From positions 62,001 through 126,000 of the forward strand of contig JAPOXA010000037.1 in the NCBI GenBank assembly GCA_026707325.1: DNA of 64,000 nt, read 5' to 3'. Below are positions 36,384 to 45,344 of the stretch, piece after piece. Within the stretch, counting starts at the first letter, position 1; every line of letters starts with the position of its first letter. The notes beneath the pieces are model-generated. The model made no database searches. It saw nothing but the letters and a program-made list of their open reading frames with translations, and had not been told where the DNA came from. Source of the stretch: Acidobacteriota bacterium. GTDB lineage: Bacteria > Acidobacteriota > Thermoanaerobaculia > Multivoradales > Multivoraceae. The position numbers and the translations under genes are program-made.

Positions 36384-38941
36384 GGGTAGTACCCCTTCAG
36401 CGTCCGGATCGACACGCCCGCCACGGTGGCGTCGGCTTCGATCTCCCGGAAGCGGCGGTTGCCGCTCGTGTTCGTCGACTGGTAGGTGATCAGGTAGCGG
36501 GAGCGCAGCTCGCCGAGGATTTGGCCGTAGACGCCGGCAAGTTCGGCGACCTGGCCGATGAAGAAGGCGCGGCCGCCGGTCCGCTCGGCGAGCCGGGAGA
36601 GGGCGCGCCTGGCCGGCCCGGGCTGCTTGCCGAGGCCGATGGCGTAGACGGCGACGCCGGAGCGCTGGGCGTACTCGAGCGCCTGGTCGAAGCTGAAGCG
36701 GCTGCTTTCGTCCTTGCCGTCGGAGAGCAGCAGCAGGGCGCGCTGGCCCTTGATGCCGTTCAGGTAGTAGAGGCCGAAGACGATCGCGTCGTACAGCGCG
36801 GTGCCGCGCTCGGCCTTGAGCCCGGCCAGCGAGCCGGCCAGCTTGCCGAGATCGTTCGTGAAGTCCGAGGCCAGGTACGGGTGGTCGTTGAAGGTGACGA
36901 GCGCGGCGCGGTCGCGGGCCGTGATCTCGGACTGGAACAGGTTGAGCGCGGCCTCGCGGGCGACGCCGAGCCGGTCGACCATGGAGGCGGAGACATCGAG
37001 CATGACCTGGAGGTGGACGGGCAGGTCGGTCACCCGCTGGAAGCGCAGGATCTCCTGCGGCGCGCCGTCCTCGAGGATCCGCACCTGATCGGCGCGCAGC
37101 TCCTCGTACGGTCGGCCCGAGCGGTCGAGCGCGGTGGCGTAGAGCTCGACGTACTGGATGTCGACGATCTCCAGGTAGTCGGGGGCGTTCACGTAGACGA
37201 CGGCGTCGGTCGTGTTGCCGTCGACGAGGTAGGCGGCGGCCCGAAGGTAGGTGATCGCGTCGCCCGGCGGCAGTTCGACGAGTTGACTCCAGGGCTCCTG
37301 GTACAGGATGGCGACCGGTTCGTCGTTCAGGTGGAGCTCGAGGCGCTCGACCAGGCTGCCGTCCGGCACCTGGAGGTCGACCTGGACTTGGACCTCGCCG
37401 TCGTAGCGGACGCCCTCGCGCGGTTCCGCGAAGCGCACGGCGAAGCGGTTGCGGCCGGCGTTGAGCGAGATCTCGTCGGAGGCGATCTCCGCGCCCCCGG
37501 CGTTGTGGGCGGTGGCGCGCAGGACGTGGACCCGGGGCGTCGAGCCGAGGTCCAGCTCGACGGAGAACGGCGGCCGGCGCTTGCGGGCGACTTCGCCGCC
37601 GTCGAGCCAGAAGCGCATCTCGGCGATGTCGCCGGTGGCCAGGGTGTCGAAGCGGACCAGGCCCGTCTGAAGCTCGCCCGGCGGCTCCAGGAGCTGCACC
37701 GTCGGCACGTCGCTCGTGAGTACCGCTTCGGCCTGGTCGATGATCTTCTGCACCGCCGGGTCGAGCTGGCGCGCGGCGGGCGCTTCGAGGGTCGGCACTT
37801 CGAGCGGCTGCTCCAGGCGGGCGAAGCGGCCGCCGTTCAGGTCCTCGATCTTCAGCACGAGCAGGTAGTCGCCCGGTCGCAGACGGCGCTCGAAGGAGAG
37901 CAGGATGGGCTGTTCGCCGCCGCCGGCCGGGGCGTCGCCGGCGCCGAGTGGCAGGTCGAACTTGTAGCGGAAGTTCTCGAACAGGTCCTCGCCGCGCAGC
38001 ACCTCGCCGGTGAGGAAGAAGTTGTAGCTCGACTGGCCGCCCAGCGTGTCGCGGCCGGCCGACGCCGGGTCGATCTCTACCAGGGCCTCGACCACCGTTC
38101 GCGCCTGGTAGCGGGCCGGGTAGCGCAGTTCGAGCGTCGCCTCGAGCGGCTCGGCGTCCTCCGGCACGTCCGTGGTGTAGGCCTCGAAGGTCAACGTCCA
38201 TTCCGCCGACGGCGCCTCGGGCCGCTCGTCGAGGTGCGCCATCAGGGTCGCGAATTCGAGCCCGTTGCTGCGCAGGAGCCAGTTGATCGCCGCGGCGGCG
38301 ACGTCGCCGTCCTTGCAGCTCTGGATGTCGCCGGCCGCGGCCTGCGCGTTGACGCCGAAGTCGAGCAGGCGCTCGATGCCGTCCGAGGGGTGCCAGAGTT
38401 CGTAGTGCTGCTGGTTGCCGCGCCGGTAGAAGAGCAGGAAGAACTCGTGGCCCACGCGGTCGCTGTGGCTGTAGAACCAGATCTCGATCGGCCAGGTGAC
38501 CATCGTGCACTGGAACTGGATGCGCCCGGACGGTTCGCCGTTGAACAGGAACATCCGAGCCCGGTCGGAGCGCGGACCCTCGAACTCCTGGTCGACGTAG
38601 AGCAGCCGTTCCTCCCAGCGCGCCCGGAATTCGTTGCGCGCACTGTCGGGATACGGGTCGCGGATCCGCCAGAAGCGCTCGATCCAGGCCCGCCGCTGGT
38701 AGTCCTGCGTGACCTTGAGGAACGCCTCGCGCTCCTCGTCGGAGATCAGGAAGTGGACGTTCGAGAGGAACTCCTTGAACTCGAGCGGCAGCGCTTCCTC
38801 GGCCTCGGCGAGCGCGGCACGGCGTTCGCGGCGTTCCTTGCGGGTTTCCCTGCGTTCCTCCTGGGCGGCTGCGATGGCCGGGAGAAGCAGTCCCGCCGCC
38901 AGGGCAAGAGCCAGGGCTCGGCGTACGGGTCGGTTTGGCAA
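36380..38941 (-). CDS. Secreted GWxTD-like/VWA domain protein, first of a pair
   Basis: An 853-residue protein with signal peptide ALALAAGLLLPAIAAAQ, then a very basic stretch (RRETRKERRERRAALAEAEE). RFWRIRDPYPDSARNEFRAR and DRARMFLFNGEPSGRIQFQC define the GWxTD-like domain. Ig-like segments follow (ATGDIAEMRFWLDGGEVARK, EISLNAGRNRFAVRF), and the C-terminal VWA has VMLDVSASMVDRLGVAREAA (DxSxS), LVTFNDHPYLASDF and LLLLSDGKDESSRFSFDQA. Domain order and length match the downstream gene; the shared GTGA overlap implies coordinated synthesis, perhaps as partners in one envelope complex. The gene starts about 50 bp from a long repeat copy. Confidence 0.86.
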   Translation of the reverse strand: MPNRPVRRALALALAAGLLLPAIAAAQEERRETRKERRERRAALAEAEEALPLEFKEFLSNVHFLISDEEREAFLKVTQDYQRRAWIERFWRIRDPYPDSARNEFRARWEERLLYVDQEFEGPRSDRARMFLFNGEPSGRIQFQCTMVTWPIEIWFYSHSDRVGHEFFLLFYRRGNQQHYELWHPSDGIERLLDFGVNAQAAAGDIQSCKDGDVAAAAINWLLRSNGLEFATLMAHLDERPEAPSAEWTLTFEAYTTDVPEDAEPLEATLELRYPARYQARTVVEALVEIDPASAGRDTLGGQSSYNFFLTGEVLRGEDLFENFRYKFDLPLGAGDAPAGGGEQPILLSFERRLRPGDYLLVLKIEDLNGGRFARLEQPLEVPTLEAPAARQLDPAVQKIIDQAEAVLTSDVPTVQLLEPPGELQTGLVRFDTLATGDIAEMRFWLDGGEVARKRRPPFSVELDLGSTPRVHVLRATAHNAGGAEIASDEISLNAGRNRFAVRFAEPREGVRYDGEVQVQVDLQVPDGSLVERLELHLNDEPVAILYQEPWSQLVELPPGDAITYLRAAAYLVDGNTTDAVVYVNAPDYLEIVDIQYVELYATALDRSGRPYEELRADQVRILEDGAPQEILRFQRVTDLPVHLQVMLDVSASMVDRLGVAREAALNLFQSEITARDRAALVTFNDHPYLASDFTNDLGKLAGSLAGLKAERGTALYDAIVFGLYYLNGIKGQRALLLLSDGKDESSRFSFDQALEYAQRSGVAVYAIGLGKQPGPARRALSRLAERTGGRAFFIGQVAELAGVYGQILGELRSRYLITYQSTNTSGNRRFREIEADATVAGVSIRTLKGYYP

Positions 38942-38987
38942 CGGCGTTTCCTCAACGCGGACGGCGTAACGTGATCCTCAAGATTAT

Positions 38988-39130
38988 CTCTGGGTGCGCG
39001 GATCTTCTGACCCGCTGCCGCCGCAGGCGGTGAAGAAGTCGTCGCCGGCCGTTGGCCGGCGGCGGCTTTGTTCCGGTCTACGCCGCTTCGCGGCTGCGCC
39101 CGGGGCGGGTCAGAAGACCCGCGCACCCAG
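38988..39130 (+). repeat. Long repeat copy between divergent VWA and cysteine desulfurase genes
   Basis: A 143-bp element: TCTCTGGGTGCGCGGATCTT at the left, GACCCGCGCACCCAG at the right, inner GCCGCC and GCCGGCC hairpins. It occupies most of the 217-bp gap between two divergent genes, so it must contribute to or displace their promoters. Confidence 0.92.
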
Positions 39131-39158
39131 CGGATCGGGACCGTAGAATCGGCCGGCC

Positions 39159-40322
39159 ATGAGCGTTGCGCCCGTCTACCTCGACCACAACGCGACGACC
39201 CCGCTCGATCCGCGGGTCGCGGAGGCGATGCTGCCCTGGCTGGGCGGTCTGCACGGCAACCCGTCCTCGGTCCATTCCTTCGGGCGGGCGGCGCGGGCGG
39301 CGGTGGAGCAGGCGCGGCAACAGGTCGCCGACCTGGTCGGCGGCAGCCCGCCCGAGGTCGCGTTCATGGCCTCGGGCACCGAGGCGAACAACGCGGTGCT
39401 GATGTCCACCTTCGCCGACGGCGCCGGCGGGCACCTGGTCATCTCGGAACTGGAGCATCCCTCGATCCAGCGCGCGGCGGATCGACTCGAGACCGCGAAC
39501 GTCGAGGTGACCCGGCTCCGGCCGGCTGCGGACGGCGTCGTCGGCGCCGCCGCCGTGGCGGAGGTCCTGCGCCCGGACACGCGGCTCGCGTGCCTGATGC
39601 TGGCGAACAACGAACTCGGCACGCTGCAGCCGGTCGCCGACGCGGCAGCCGCCTGCCGGGAGCGGGGCGTGCCGCTGCTCTGCGACGCGGTGCAGGCGGC
39701 GGGCAAGCACCCGATCGACGTCGGCTCGCTCGGCGCCGACTACCTGGTGGTGGCGGCGCACAAGTTCAACGGCCCGGTCGGGGCCGCTGCGCTCTGGGTC
39801 CGCGAGGGCGCCGGCTTCGCGCCGCTGATCCTCGGCGGCGGCCAGGAGAGGCAGCGGCGCGCCGGCACGGAGAACGTGGCGGCGCTGGTCGGATTCGGCG
39901 CGTGTGCCGCCGTGGCGTCAAGCGAGCTTGACCATCGCATCGAGCGTCTGGGGAGCCTGCGTGACGGCCTGGAGGCCGGCCTGGCCGGCAGCCCCGACGC
40001 CCGCCTCCACTGCGCCTCGTCGCCGCGGCTGCCGCACACGACCCACGTCGCGTTCCCGGGACTGGTCGGGGAGGAACTCGTCGTCCGCCTCGATCTGGCG
40101 GGCTTCGCGGTGTCGACCGGGGCCGCGTGCGCTTCGGGCGTGGTCGAGCCCAGCCGGACCCTGCTGGCGATGGGAGTGGCGCCTGAGGAGGCAATCGCAT
40201 CCATCCGCATCAGCCTGGGCATGTCGAACGACGAGGCCGAGATCGACCGCTTTCTGCCGGTCCTGGCGCGCGAGGTCGAGGCGCTACGGGCACTCTCGGC
40301 CGAACCGGTGGCGGCACGATGA
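39159..40322 (+). CDS. Cysteine desulfurase (IscS/NifS family)
   Basis: A 387-residue PLP enzyme. It has VYLDHNATTPLDPRVAEAML, FMASGTEANNAVLMS, DAVQAAGKHPIDV, the PLP lysine in VVAAHKFNGPVG, and the catalytic cysteine in TGAACASG. It takes sulfur from cysteine, giving alanine and an enzyme persulfide for tRNA thiolation or Fe-S assembly. The TGA overlaps the mnmA ATG (ATGA at 40319-40322); the pair is a known functional unit in which the desulfurase feeds MnmA. No iscU or iscA gene follows, so tRNA thiolation is the probable main role. Confidence 0.94.
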   Translation: MSVAPVYLDHNATTPLDPRVAEAMLPWLGGLHGNPSSVHSFGRAARAAVEQARQQVADLVGGSPPEVAFMASGTEANNAVLMSTFADGAGGHLVISELEHPSIQRAADRLETANVEVTRLRPAADGVVGAAAVAEVLRPDTRLACLMLANNELGTLQPVADAAAACRERGVPLLCDAVQAAGKHPIDVGSLGADYLVVAAHKFNGPVGAAALWVREGAGFAPLILGGGQERQRRAGTENVAALVGFGACAAVASSELDHRIERLGSLRDGLEAGLAGSPDARLHCASSPRLPHTTHVAFPGLVGEELVVRLDLAGFAVSTGAACASGVVEPSRTLLAMGVAPEEAIASIRISLGMSNDEAEIDRFLPVLAREVEALRALSAEPVAAR

Positions 40323-41524
40323 CTCGGGGCCGGGAGCGCGCCGCACGGCCCGCCAGCCCCGTCGCGGGAATGGGAGTGCTCTGGGTGGGCGGGTCCTCTG
40401 ACCCGCTCCGGGCGTCGCCGCGCAGCGGCGAGCCGCCGCTCACGGCCGTCGCGATGAGCGGCGGCCTCGACTCGTCGGTCGCGGCGCTCCTCCTTGAACG
40501 GCAGGGCGTGCCGGTCGTCGGTCTGTCCATGCTGCTCTGGGATCGCTCGCAGCAGGTCCGCCACGGCCGCTGTTGCGGCTCGCTCGACCTCGGCGACGCC
40601 CGCCGGGTCGCCGAGCAGATCGGCCTGCCGCACTACACGCTTCGCATGGACGGCGAATTCCGCCGGCACGTGGTCGACCCGTTCGTGGACAGCTACGTCG
40701 GCGGACGCACCCCGAGCCCGTGCATCTCCTGCAACACCGAGATCAAGTTCGAGGCCTTCCGGGAGCGGGCGCGGCGGCTGGGCGCCGGGCGCATCGCCAC
40801 CGGCCACTACGCCCGCATCCGCCGCGGCGAGGACGGGCGGTACGAACTCCACACGGCCGTCGACGAGTCGAAGGATCAGAGCTACTTCCTGTTCGAGCTG
40901 ACCCAGGAACAGCTTTCGCGGGCCGTCTTCCCGCTCGGCGAGCTGACGAAGGTCGAGGTGCGCGAGCTGGCCCGCGAGGCCGGTCTGGCTGTGGCCGAGA
41001 AGGGCGAGAGCATGGAGATCTGTTTCGTCGACCGGGGCGTGCAGGAGTTCGTCGAGAGCGAGCGCCCCGAGCTGCCGCGGGTGCCCGCTCGGGTGACGAC
41101 GACCGCCGGCGAGGAGCTGGGCGAAGGTGCGCCGACCTACCGCTACACCGTCGGGCAGCGTCGCGGCCTTGGCGTCGCCGCCGGCCGCCGGCTCTACGTG
41201 CTCGACGTGCAGCCGGAGGCGAACCGCGTCGTTGTCGGCGATCGCGACGAGCTGCTGGTCCCGGGCCTGGTCGGCCGCGGCCTGCACTGGATCGCCGGCG
41301 AGCCACCTGCCGACGGCGTCGAGCTCCAGGTCCGCATTCGCTCGCGCCATCCCGGCGTCGACGCGACGGTAGAGACCGGCGTCGCGAACGGCAGCACCGG
41401 CGCCTGCCGCGTCCGCTTCAGCGGGCCCCAGCCCGGCGTGGCCCCCGGCCAGGCGGCGGTGTTCTACCGCGGCACGCAGGTACTCGGCGGCTGCTGGATC
41501 GAGGGTGCGCTCGGCGCAGCCTGA
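40319..41524 (+). CDS. mnmA: tRNA 2-thiouridylase with repeat-derived N-terminus
   Basis: The MnmA core runs from TAVAMSGGLDSSVAALLLER (PP-loop SGGxDSS) through CISCNTEIKFEAF and GAGRIATGHYARI, KDQSYFLFELTQEQL, MEICFVDRG (second catalytic Cys) and YTVGQRRGLG to the C-terminal beta domain. It thiolates U34 of Lys, Glu and Gln tRNAs, using sulfur from the adjacent desulfurase. Read from ATG 40319 the first ~42 residues (GVLWVGGSSDPLRASPRSGE) are translated from a partial repeat copy; family members usually start 3-5 residues before AVAMSGG. The original start seems to have been displaced by the repeat. Confidence 0.92.
   Translation: MTRGRERAARPASPVAGMGVLWVGGSSDPLRASPRSGEPPLTAVAMSGGLDSSVAALLLERQGVPVVGLSMLLWDRSQQVRHGRCCGSLDLGDARRVAEQIGLPHYTLRMDGEFRRHVVDPFVDSYVGGRTPSPCISCNTEIKFEAFRERARRLGAGRIATGHYARIRRGEDGRYELHTAVDESKDQSYFLFELTQEQLSRAVFPLGELTKVEVRELAREAGLAVAEKGESMEICFVDRGVQEFVESERPELPRVPARVTTTAGEELGEGAPTYRYTVGQRRGLGVAAGRRLYVLDVQPEANRVVVGDRDELLVPGLVGRGLHWIAGEPPADGVELQVRIRSRHPGVDATVETGVANGSTGACRVRFSGPQPGVAPGQAAVFYRGTQVLGGCWIEGALGAA
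40378..40434 (+). repeat. Partial repeat copy in the 5' end of mnmA
   Basis: GCTCTGGGTGGGCGGGTCCT, CTGACCCGC and then CGTCGCCGCGCAGCGGCG. The outer hairpin is slightly diverged, and the inner hairpins differ from the common form. It ends about 10 bp before the MnmA core. Confidence 0.75.
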
Positions 41525-41610
41525 CCCGCCTTCCCGTCTGCCCGCAGCTTGCACTACACTCGCGCCTTGAAGCGTTCAGCACCCTCTTTGACCGGATAAG
41601 GAAAGTTCCC

Positions 41611-42258
41611 ATGAAGCGACTCCCCCTGGTGGCCCCGTTCGCGCTCGCACTGACGTTTATCGCGCCCGCTATCTCTGCCCAGGATTACCTGCAGAACGCG
41701 CAGTTCCGGCTCGTGTGGAAGGACGAGTCGCTGGATCGACTCGGGATGCCGGCCGCCTGGTCGTCGGACAAGGGAATCCTGTACTTCGTTGAAGACCAGG
41801 AGGAGCCCGATGTCCTGGTCAAGGTCCGCGAGCAGGACGGCTTCTGGAGGCTGGAGCTGGGAGTGACGACGGACCGCCAGGGGATCCTGTACATCGTGCA
41901 CAACGAAACGGAGGCGCTTTGGGCCGTCCGAACCGGTCTGGCCCAGGATGTCGTTCCCCGCTACGAGGGGGACTACCCCGAGCACACGGTGACCTGCATG
42001 ATCCCGCGTGGAGCGCCTCGCAGCGCCTGGCGCTGTTACTGGGGAACGGCGCTGCTGCTCAAGGACGCATGGGACCTGGAGGGGAACATCCCGGTCGGGT
42101 ACTTCGAGCCCTACACGAAGTGTCAGGGGCTGTTCGAGAGCCTGGTCACCCTGGGGCAACCGCAGGTTGCCACCTTCGGAGGGCGGCCCGATTCCCAATG
42201 TCCGTCCGCCAGTTCCGGCCCGGCGGCGCCGGACGCCGAAGTCGACGCTGAGCGCTAG
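41611..42258 (+). CDS. Secreted protein of unknown function, 215 residues
   Basis: ATG 41611 with a purine-rich GGATAAGGAAAG upstream; signal peptide LVAPFALALTFIAPAISAQ. The mature part starts DYLQNAQFRLVWKDESLDRL and has GFWRLELGVTTDRQGILYIV and HNETEALWAVRTGLA. VLVKVREQDGFWRLELG and the WRCYWGTALLLKDAWDL segment distantly recall the WFF...VLDGC domain proteins at the left end of the window (VKV...G, W), but this is only a visual impression. Three or four cysteines suggest extracytoplasmic disulfides. Transcribed alone, about 85 bp after mnmA. Confidence 0.72.
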   Translation: MKRLPLVAPFALALTFIAPAISAQDYLQNAQFRLVWKDESLDRLGMPAAWSSDKGILYFVEDQEEPDVLVKVREQDGFWRLELGVTTDRQGILYIVHNETEALWAVRTGLAQDVVPRYEGDYPEHTVTCMIPRGAPRSAWRCYWGTALLLKDAWDLEGNIPVGYFEPYTKCQGLFESLVTLGQPQVATFGGRPDSQCPSASSGPAAPDAEVDAER

Positions 42259-42270
42259 AGCTGTTCGCCG

Positions 42271-43005
42271 TCACGGGCGCCGGCCACAGCCGGCGACCAC
42301 GACGGTCACCTCGCCGCGCAGCTTGCCGCGCTCCGCGACCTGGGCGGCAATCTCCTCGAGCGAGCCGCGCAGGACCTCTTCGTGCAGCTTCGTCAGTTCG
42401 CGGGCCAGGGCGGCCCGGCGCGCCTCGCCGAAGACGGCTGCCGCGTCGGCCAGCGAGGCGGCGGCGCGCTGGGGCGACTCGAAGAACACCACGGTGTGGC
42501 CGTACCCGGCGTGCGTCTCGAAGAAGCGCCGGCGCTTTCCCTGCTTCGGCGGCGGAAACCCGAGGAAGGTGAACGGATAGGGCGGCAGGCCGGAGACGAC
42601 GAGGGCGGCCAGGATCGCCGACGGTCCGGGCAGCGCCTCCACGGGGATGTTCTTCGCCACGGCGGCCCGCACCAGCCGGTAGCCCGGGTCGGAGACCAGC
42701 GGGGTGCCGGCATCCGAGACCAGGGCCACGGCACAGCCCTGCTCGAGCCGCTCGAGCACGCGGCCGATCTGCCGGTCTTCGTTGTGGTCGTGGAGCGGCA
42801 GCAGGGGCGGACGCTTGGCCGAACCGCCGCGGCCGGCGCCGACGCTCTGGAACAGCCGGCCGGTCCGGCGGGTGTCCTCGCAGGCGATCAGGTCGGCGGA
42901 GAGCAGCGCTTCGCTGGCGCGCGGTGAAAGATCCGCGAGGTTTCCGATCGGCGTGGCGACGATGCGTAGCCGGCCGGCGGCCGTCGCCGGCTCGTCCCCG
43001 CTCAC
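42271..43005 (-). CDS. rsmI: 16S rRNA 2'-O-ribose C1402 methyltransferase
   Basis: A 244-residue protein, GTG start at 43005 overlapping the stop of the lytic transglycosylase gene (GTGA). LRIVATPIGNLADLSPRASE, LIACEDTRRTGRL, ALVSDAGTPLVSDPGYRLVR, LPGPSAILAALVVSGLP and FLGFPPPKQGKRR are hallmarks of the RsmI/tetrapyrrole methylase fold. It methylates C1402 of 16S rRNA with SAM. The C-terminus (VTVVVAGCGRRP) lacks the extra tail of some members. The pairing with an Slt gene is probably just gene order. Confidence 0.94.
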   Translation of the reverse strand: MSGDEPATAAGRLRIVATPIGNLADLSPRASEALLSADLIACEDTRRTGRLFQSVGAGRGGSAKRPPLLPLHDHNEDRQIGRVLERLEQGCAVALVSDAGTPLVSDPGYRLVRAAVAKNIPVEALPGPSAILAALVVSGLPPYPFTFLGFPPPKQGKRRRFFETHAGYGHTVVFFESPQRAAASLADAAAVFGEARRAALARELTKLHEEVLRGSLEEIAAQVAERGKLRGEVTVVVAGCGRRP

Positions 43006-45263
43006 GGGCCGCCGTCCGGGCCCCGGCCGTAGAGGTCGTGGTACTGCGCGACGTTGTACAGGACGCGCGCGATGTAGTTCCGGGTCTCGCGGAAACCGAC
43101 CTTGGTGAAGTACTCGTCGGCGCCTGTGGTGTAGCAGTGGCGCTGCCAGAGCGCGGCCTGGGCTTCGCCGGCGTTGTAGGCGGCCAGGATGACGTGCTGC
43201 TCGTCGCCGAACAGCGCGCGGAGCTCGGCCAGGTAAGAGGCGCCCAGCTCGACCGCCAGCGCCGGGTTCTCCAGTTCGCGCGGCGTCGAGAGCGACCGTC
43301 CGGCGTTCGCCGCGAGCCGCGCGGCGGTGGGGTAGACGAACTGCATCAGGCCCCGCGCCGAGGCCGCCGACACCGCCTGGTGGTCGAAGCGGCTCTCCTG
43401 GCGCATGATCCCGGCGATGAGGAAGGGGTCGAGGCCGCGGCGGGCGGCGGCGGCCGCGATCAGGTCGCCGTACGCGCCGGGGTAGAGCGCCCGACGCATG
43501 GTCAGCGGGTAGAGGGGCTCCGGCACGCGGCGCGGCGCCCTCTGAGCCAGGATCTCGGCGATCAGGAGGGCGCGCCGGGGCCGGGTCTCCGCCAGCCCCT
43601 CCGCCGCGGTCAGGGCGAGGCGCGGGTTCGCCACCGGGAAGTGCCGGTCCACGACCTCGGCCGCGTCGCCCCACAGGCCGAGAGCGAGCAGCAGTTCCTG
43701 CGGGCTCGAAACGGACCGGTCCCACAGCGGCCACTCGCCGGGTGGCACGCCCCGGAGACCGAAGAAGGAACGCACCGCCGGATCGGCAACCAGCCGGCCC
43801 TGGAGGATCTGCCGCGCGGCCTCGGCCTCGTCGCCCTGGCGGCCGTAGAGCAGCCAGGCCCGATAGAGCCGTGCCGGGTCCTCCGACCGGGCGAACTCGC
43901 GGGCGATGGAGCGGGCATAGCCCTGCAGGGGCTCGCCTGCGAGGCGCATCTCGGCCTCGCGGGCCAGCGGGTGGAAGAGATTGGCGGCCAACAGGTCGGC
44001 GTAGCCCGTGATGGCGCGGTCGAGCGCCCCGCGGGCCTCGTCGAGCCGGGCCCGCCAGTAGCGGACCTCGAAGTCGACGCTGCGGCTGGCGCGGCTGGCG
44101 TCGGCGAGCCAGTCGCCGGCGCGGTCCGTGCGGCCCTGGACGATGTCGGAAGCGGCGAGGAAGAGGCTGGCGCGCGCCGACACCGCGCGATCGTGCCGGA
44201 GCTGGAGCAGCACCGAGTAGAGATCGAGCGCTTCGGCCTCGAGGCCGCGCCGCCACTCCAGGCGCATCGCGCCGAGCAACGCGGCAACCGAGAAGTTGCC
44301 CTGGGGGTCGGCCACGTAGGCGCGGCGGTAGTCGGCGGCCGCGGCGACCCAGTCGCCGGAGAGCTCCTCCGACCGCGCCTTCTGGTAGAGCGCCTGCCCG
44401 GTCTGACGGGGCGAGGACACGTTGGTCGCCAGCAGCTCGTAGTGTCGGGCGGCGTCTTCCAGGCGACCCTGCCGGAAGTGGCTGCGCGCCCACCGGTAGT
44501 GGATCTCGAAGTCGGAGGTCGACTGCACCTCCAGGTCGACCACGATCTGGCCGAGGAGCTCGTTCGAGCGGTCGAAGACGCCGTGTTCGTGGAAGGTGTT
44601 GCCGAGCAGCAGCACTTCCTGGCGGTTGTCCAGGGCGGGGCGCAGCCGGTGCAGGCGGTCGGCGGCCTCGAACGCGACCAGGTCGTTGGCCCGTTCCCGG
44701 ATCAGGCCGATCAGGACGCCGGCTGCTTCCTCCGGTTCACCGGCCGCGAGACGGCACTTGGCCTGGCTGAGGGTCAGGAGGCGGCGTTCCGGCGCCGGCA
44801 GGCGCGACATCGCGATGCCCCGCAGGAGCCGGCAGTCGCCGCCGCGGTCGAGGCTGGTGGCGAGCAGCTCGGCGGCCGGCTGCACCAGGACGCGTGGCGG
44901 CTCGTCGCCGAGCAGGGTGGCGGCGACGCCGGCGGCGATCTCCGGGTAGCCGAGCCGCGTCTGGCCCGCGGCTAGCCGGTAGCGCGCCCAGGGTTCCAGC
45001 GCGGGCGTTTCGGTCAGGCAGGTGGCGAAGGCCTCCGACGCCGTCTCGACCTGCTCGAGCTCTTCCAGCAGGTGTCCCTCCAGGTAGCAGAGGCCGTGGC
45101 TTGCCGCGAGGTCCGGTTCTTCGGCTCGAAGCCGTTTCGTCTCCTCGAGCGCGGCTTCGGCCTGACCCGCGGCCTGGAGTTCGACGAGCTGGATGCGCGG
45201 ATCCTGGGCGACGGCCAGGGCCAGGAGCGGCAGCGTCCAGGCGGTCACGATTGACGCGGCCAT
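43002..45263 (-). CDS. Periplasmic soluble lytic transglycosylase with TPR-like N-terminal superhelix
   Basis: A 753-residue protein from ATG 45263 with a short signal-like N-terminus (MAASIVTAWTLPLLALAVAQ). Residues ~25-590 are alpha-helical repeats (for example YQKARSEELSGDWVAAAADY), as in the Slt70 ring. The C-terminal catalytic domain has IAGIMRQESRFDHQAVSAAS (catalytic Glu), ARGLMQFVYPTAARLA and VILAAYNAGEAQAALW with RETRNYIARVLYN. It cleaves peptidoglycan glycan strands to 1,6-anhydromuropeptides. It is divergent from prfA with an inverted repeat between them, and is followed by rsmI with a GTGA overlap. Confidence 0.91.
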   Translation of the reverse strand: MAASIVTAWTLPLLALAVAQDPRIQLVELQAAGQAEAALEETKRLRAEEPDLAASHGLCYLEGHLLEELEQVETASEAFATCLTETPALEPWARYRLAAGQTRLGYPEIAAGVAATLLGDEPPRVLVQPAAELLATSLDRGGDCRLLRGIAMSRLPAPERRLLTLSQAKCRLAAGEPEEAAGVLIGLIRERANDLVAFEAADRLHRLRPALDNRQEVLLLGNTFHEHGVFDRSNELLGQIVVDLEVQSTSDFEIHYRWARSHFRQGRLEDAARHYELLATNVSSPRQTGQALYQKARSEELSGDWVAAAADYRRAYVADPQGNFSVAALLGAMRLEWRRGLEAEALDLYSVLLQLRHDRAVSARASLFLAASDIVQGRTDRAGDWLADASRASRSVDFEVRYWRARLDEARGALDRAITGYADLLAANLFHPLAREAEMRLAGEPLQGYARSIAREFARSEDPARLYRAWLLYGRQGDEAEAARQILQGRLVADPAVRSFFGLRGVPPGEWPLWDRSVSSPQELLLALGLWGDAAEVVDRHFPVANPRLALTAAEGLAETRPRRALLIAEILAQRAPRRVPEPLYPLTMRRALYPGAYGDLIAAAAARRGLDPFLIAGIMRQESRFDHQAVSAASARGLMQFVYPTAARLAANAGRSLSTPRELENPALAVELGASYLAELRALFGDEQHVILAAYNAGEAQAALWQRHCYTTGADEYFTKVGFRETRNYIARVLYNVAQYHDLYGRGPDGGP

Positions 45264-45279
45264 ACGAAACGATAACCCG

Positions 45280-45306
45280 GCAGGCGGAATCCGGCATTCC
45301 GCCTGC
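45280..45306. promoter_or_regulatory. 11-bp inverted repeat between slt and prfA starts
   Basis: GCAGGCGGAAT (45280-45290), CCGGC, ATTCCGCCTGC (45296-45306) form a perfect inverted repeat with a 5-base spacer in the 81-bp divergent region. It could be an operator for either gene or a hairpin in a leader. It is unrelated to the dispersed repeat family. Confidence 0.5.
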
Positions 45307-45344
45307 GGGTCCGTGGCAGGATACGGCTTGGAGGATCTCGGGCC

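Noticed and set aside
33861-38510. 1,549-codon frame on the minus strand read as one protein
   Set aside because: Its first 700 codons are an out-of-frame reading of the upstream VWA gene (Arg-rich, no domains). Only the part from GTG 36383 is the real gene.
42280-42302. GCCGGCC-ACA-GCCGGC palindrome at the end of rsmI
   Set aside because: Resembles one inner hairpin of the family, but simple GCCGGC palindromes are frequent at this GC content.
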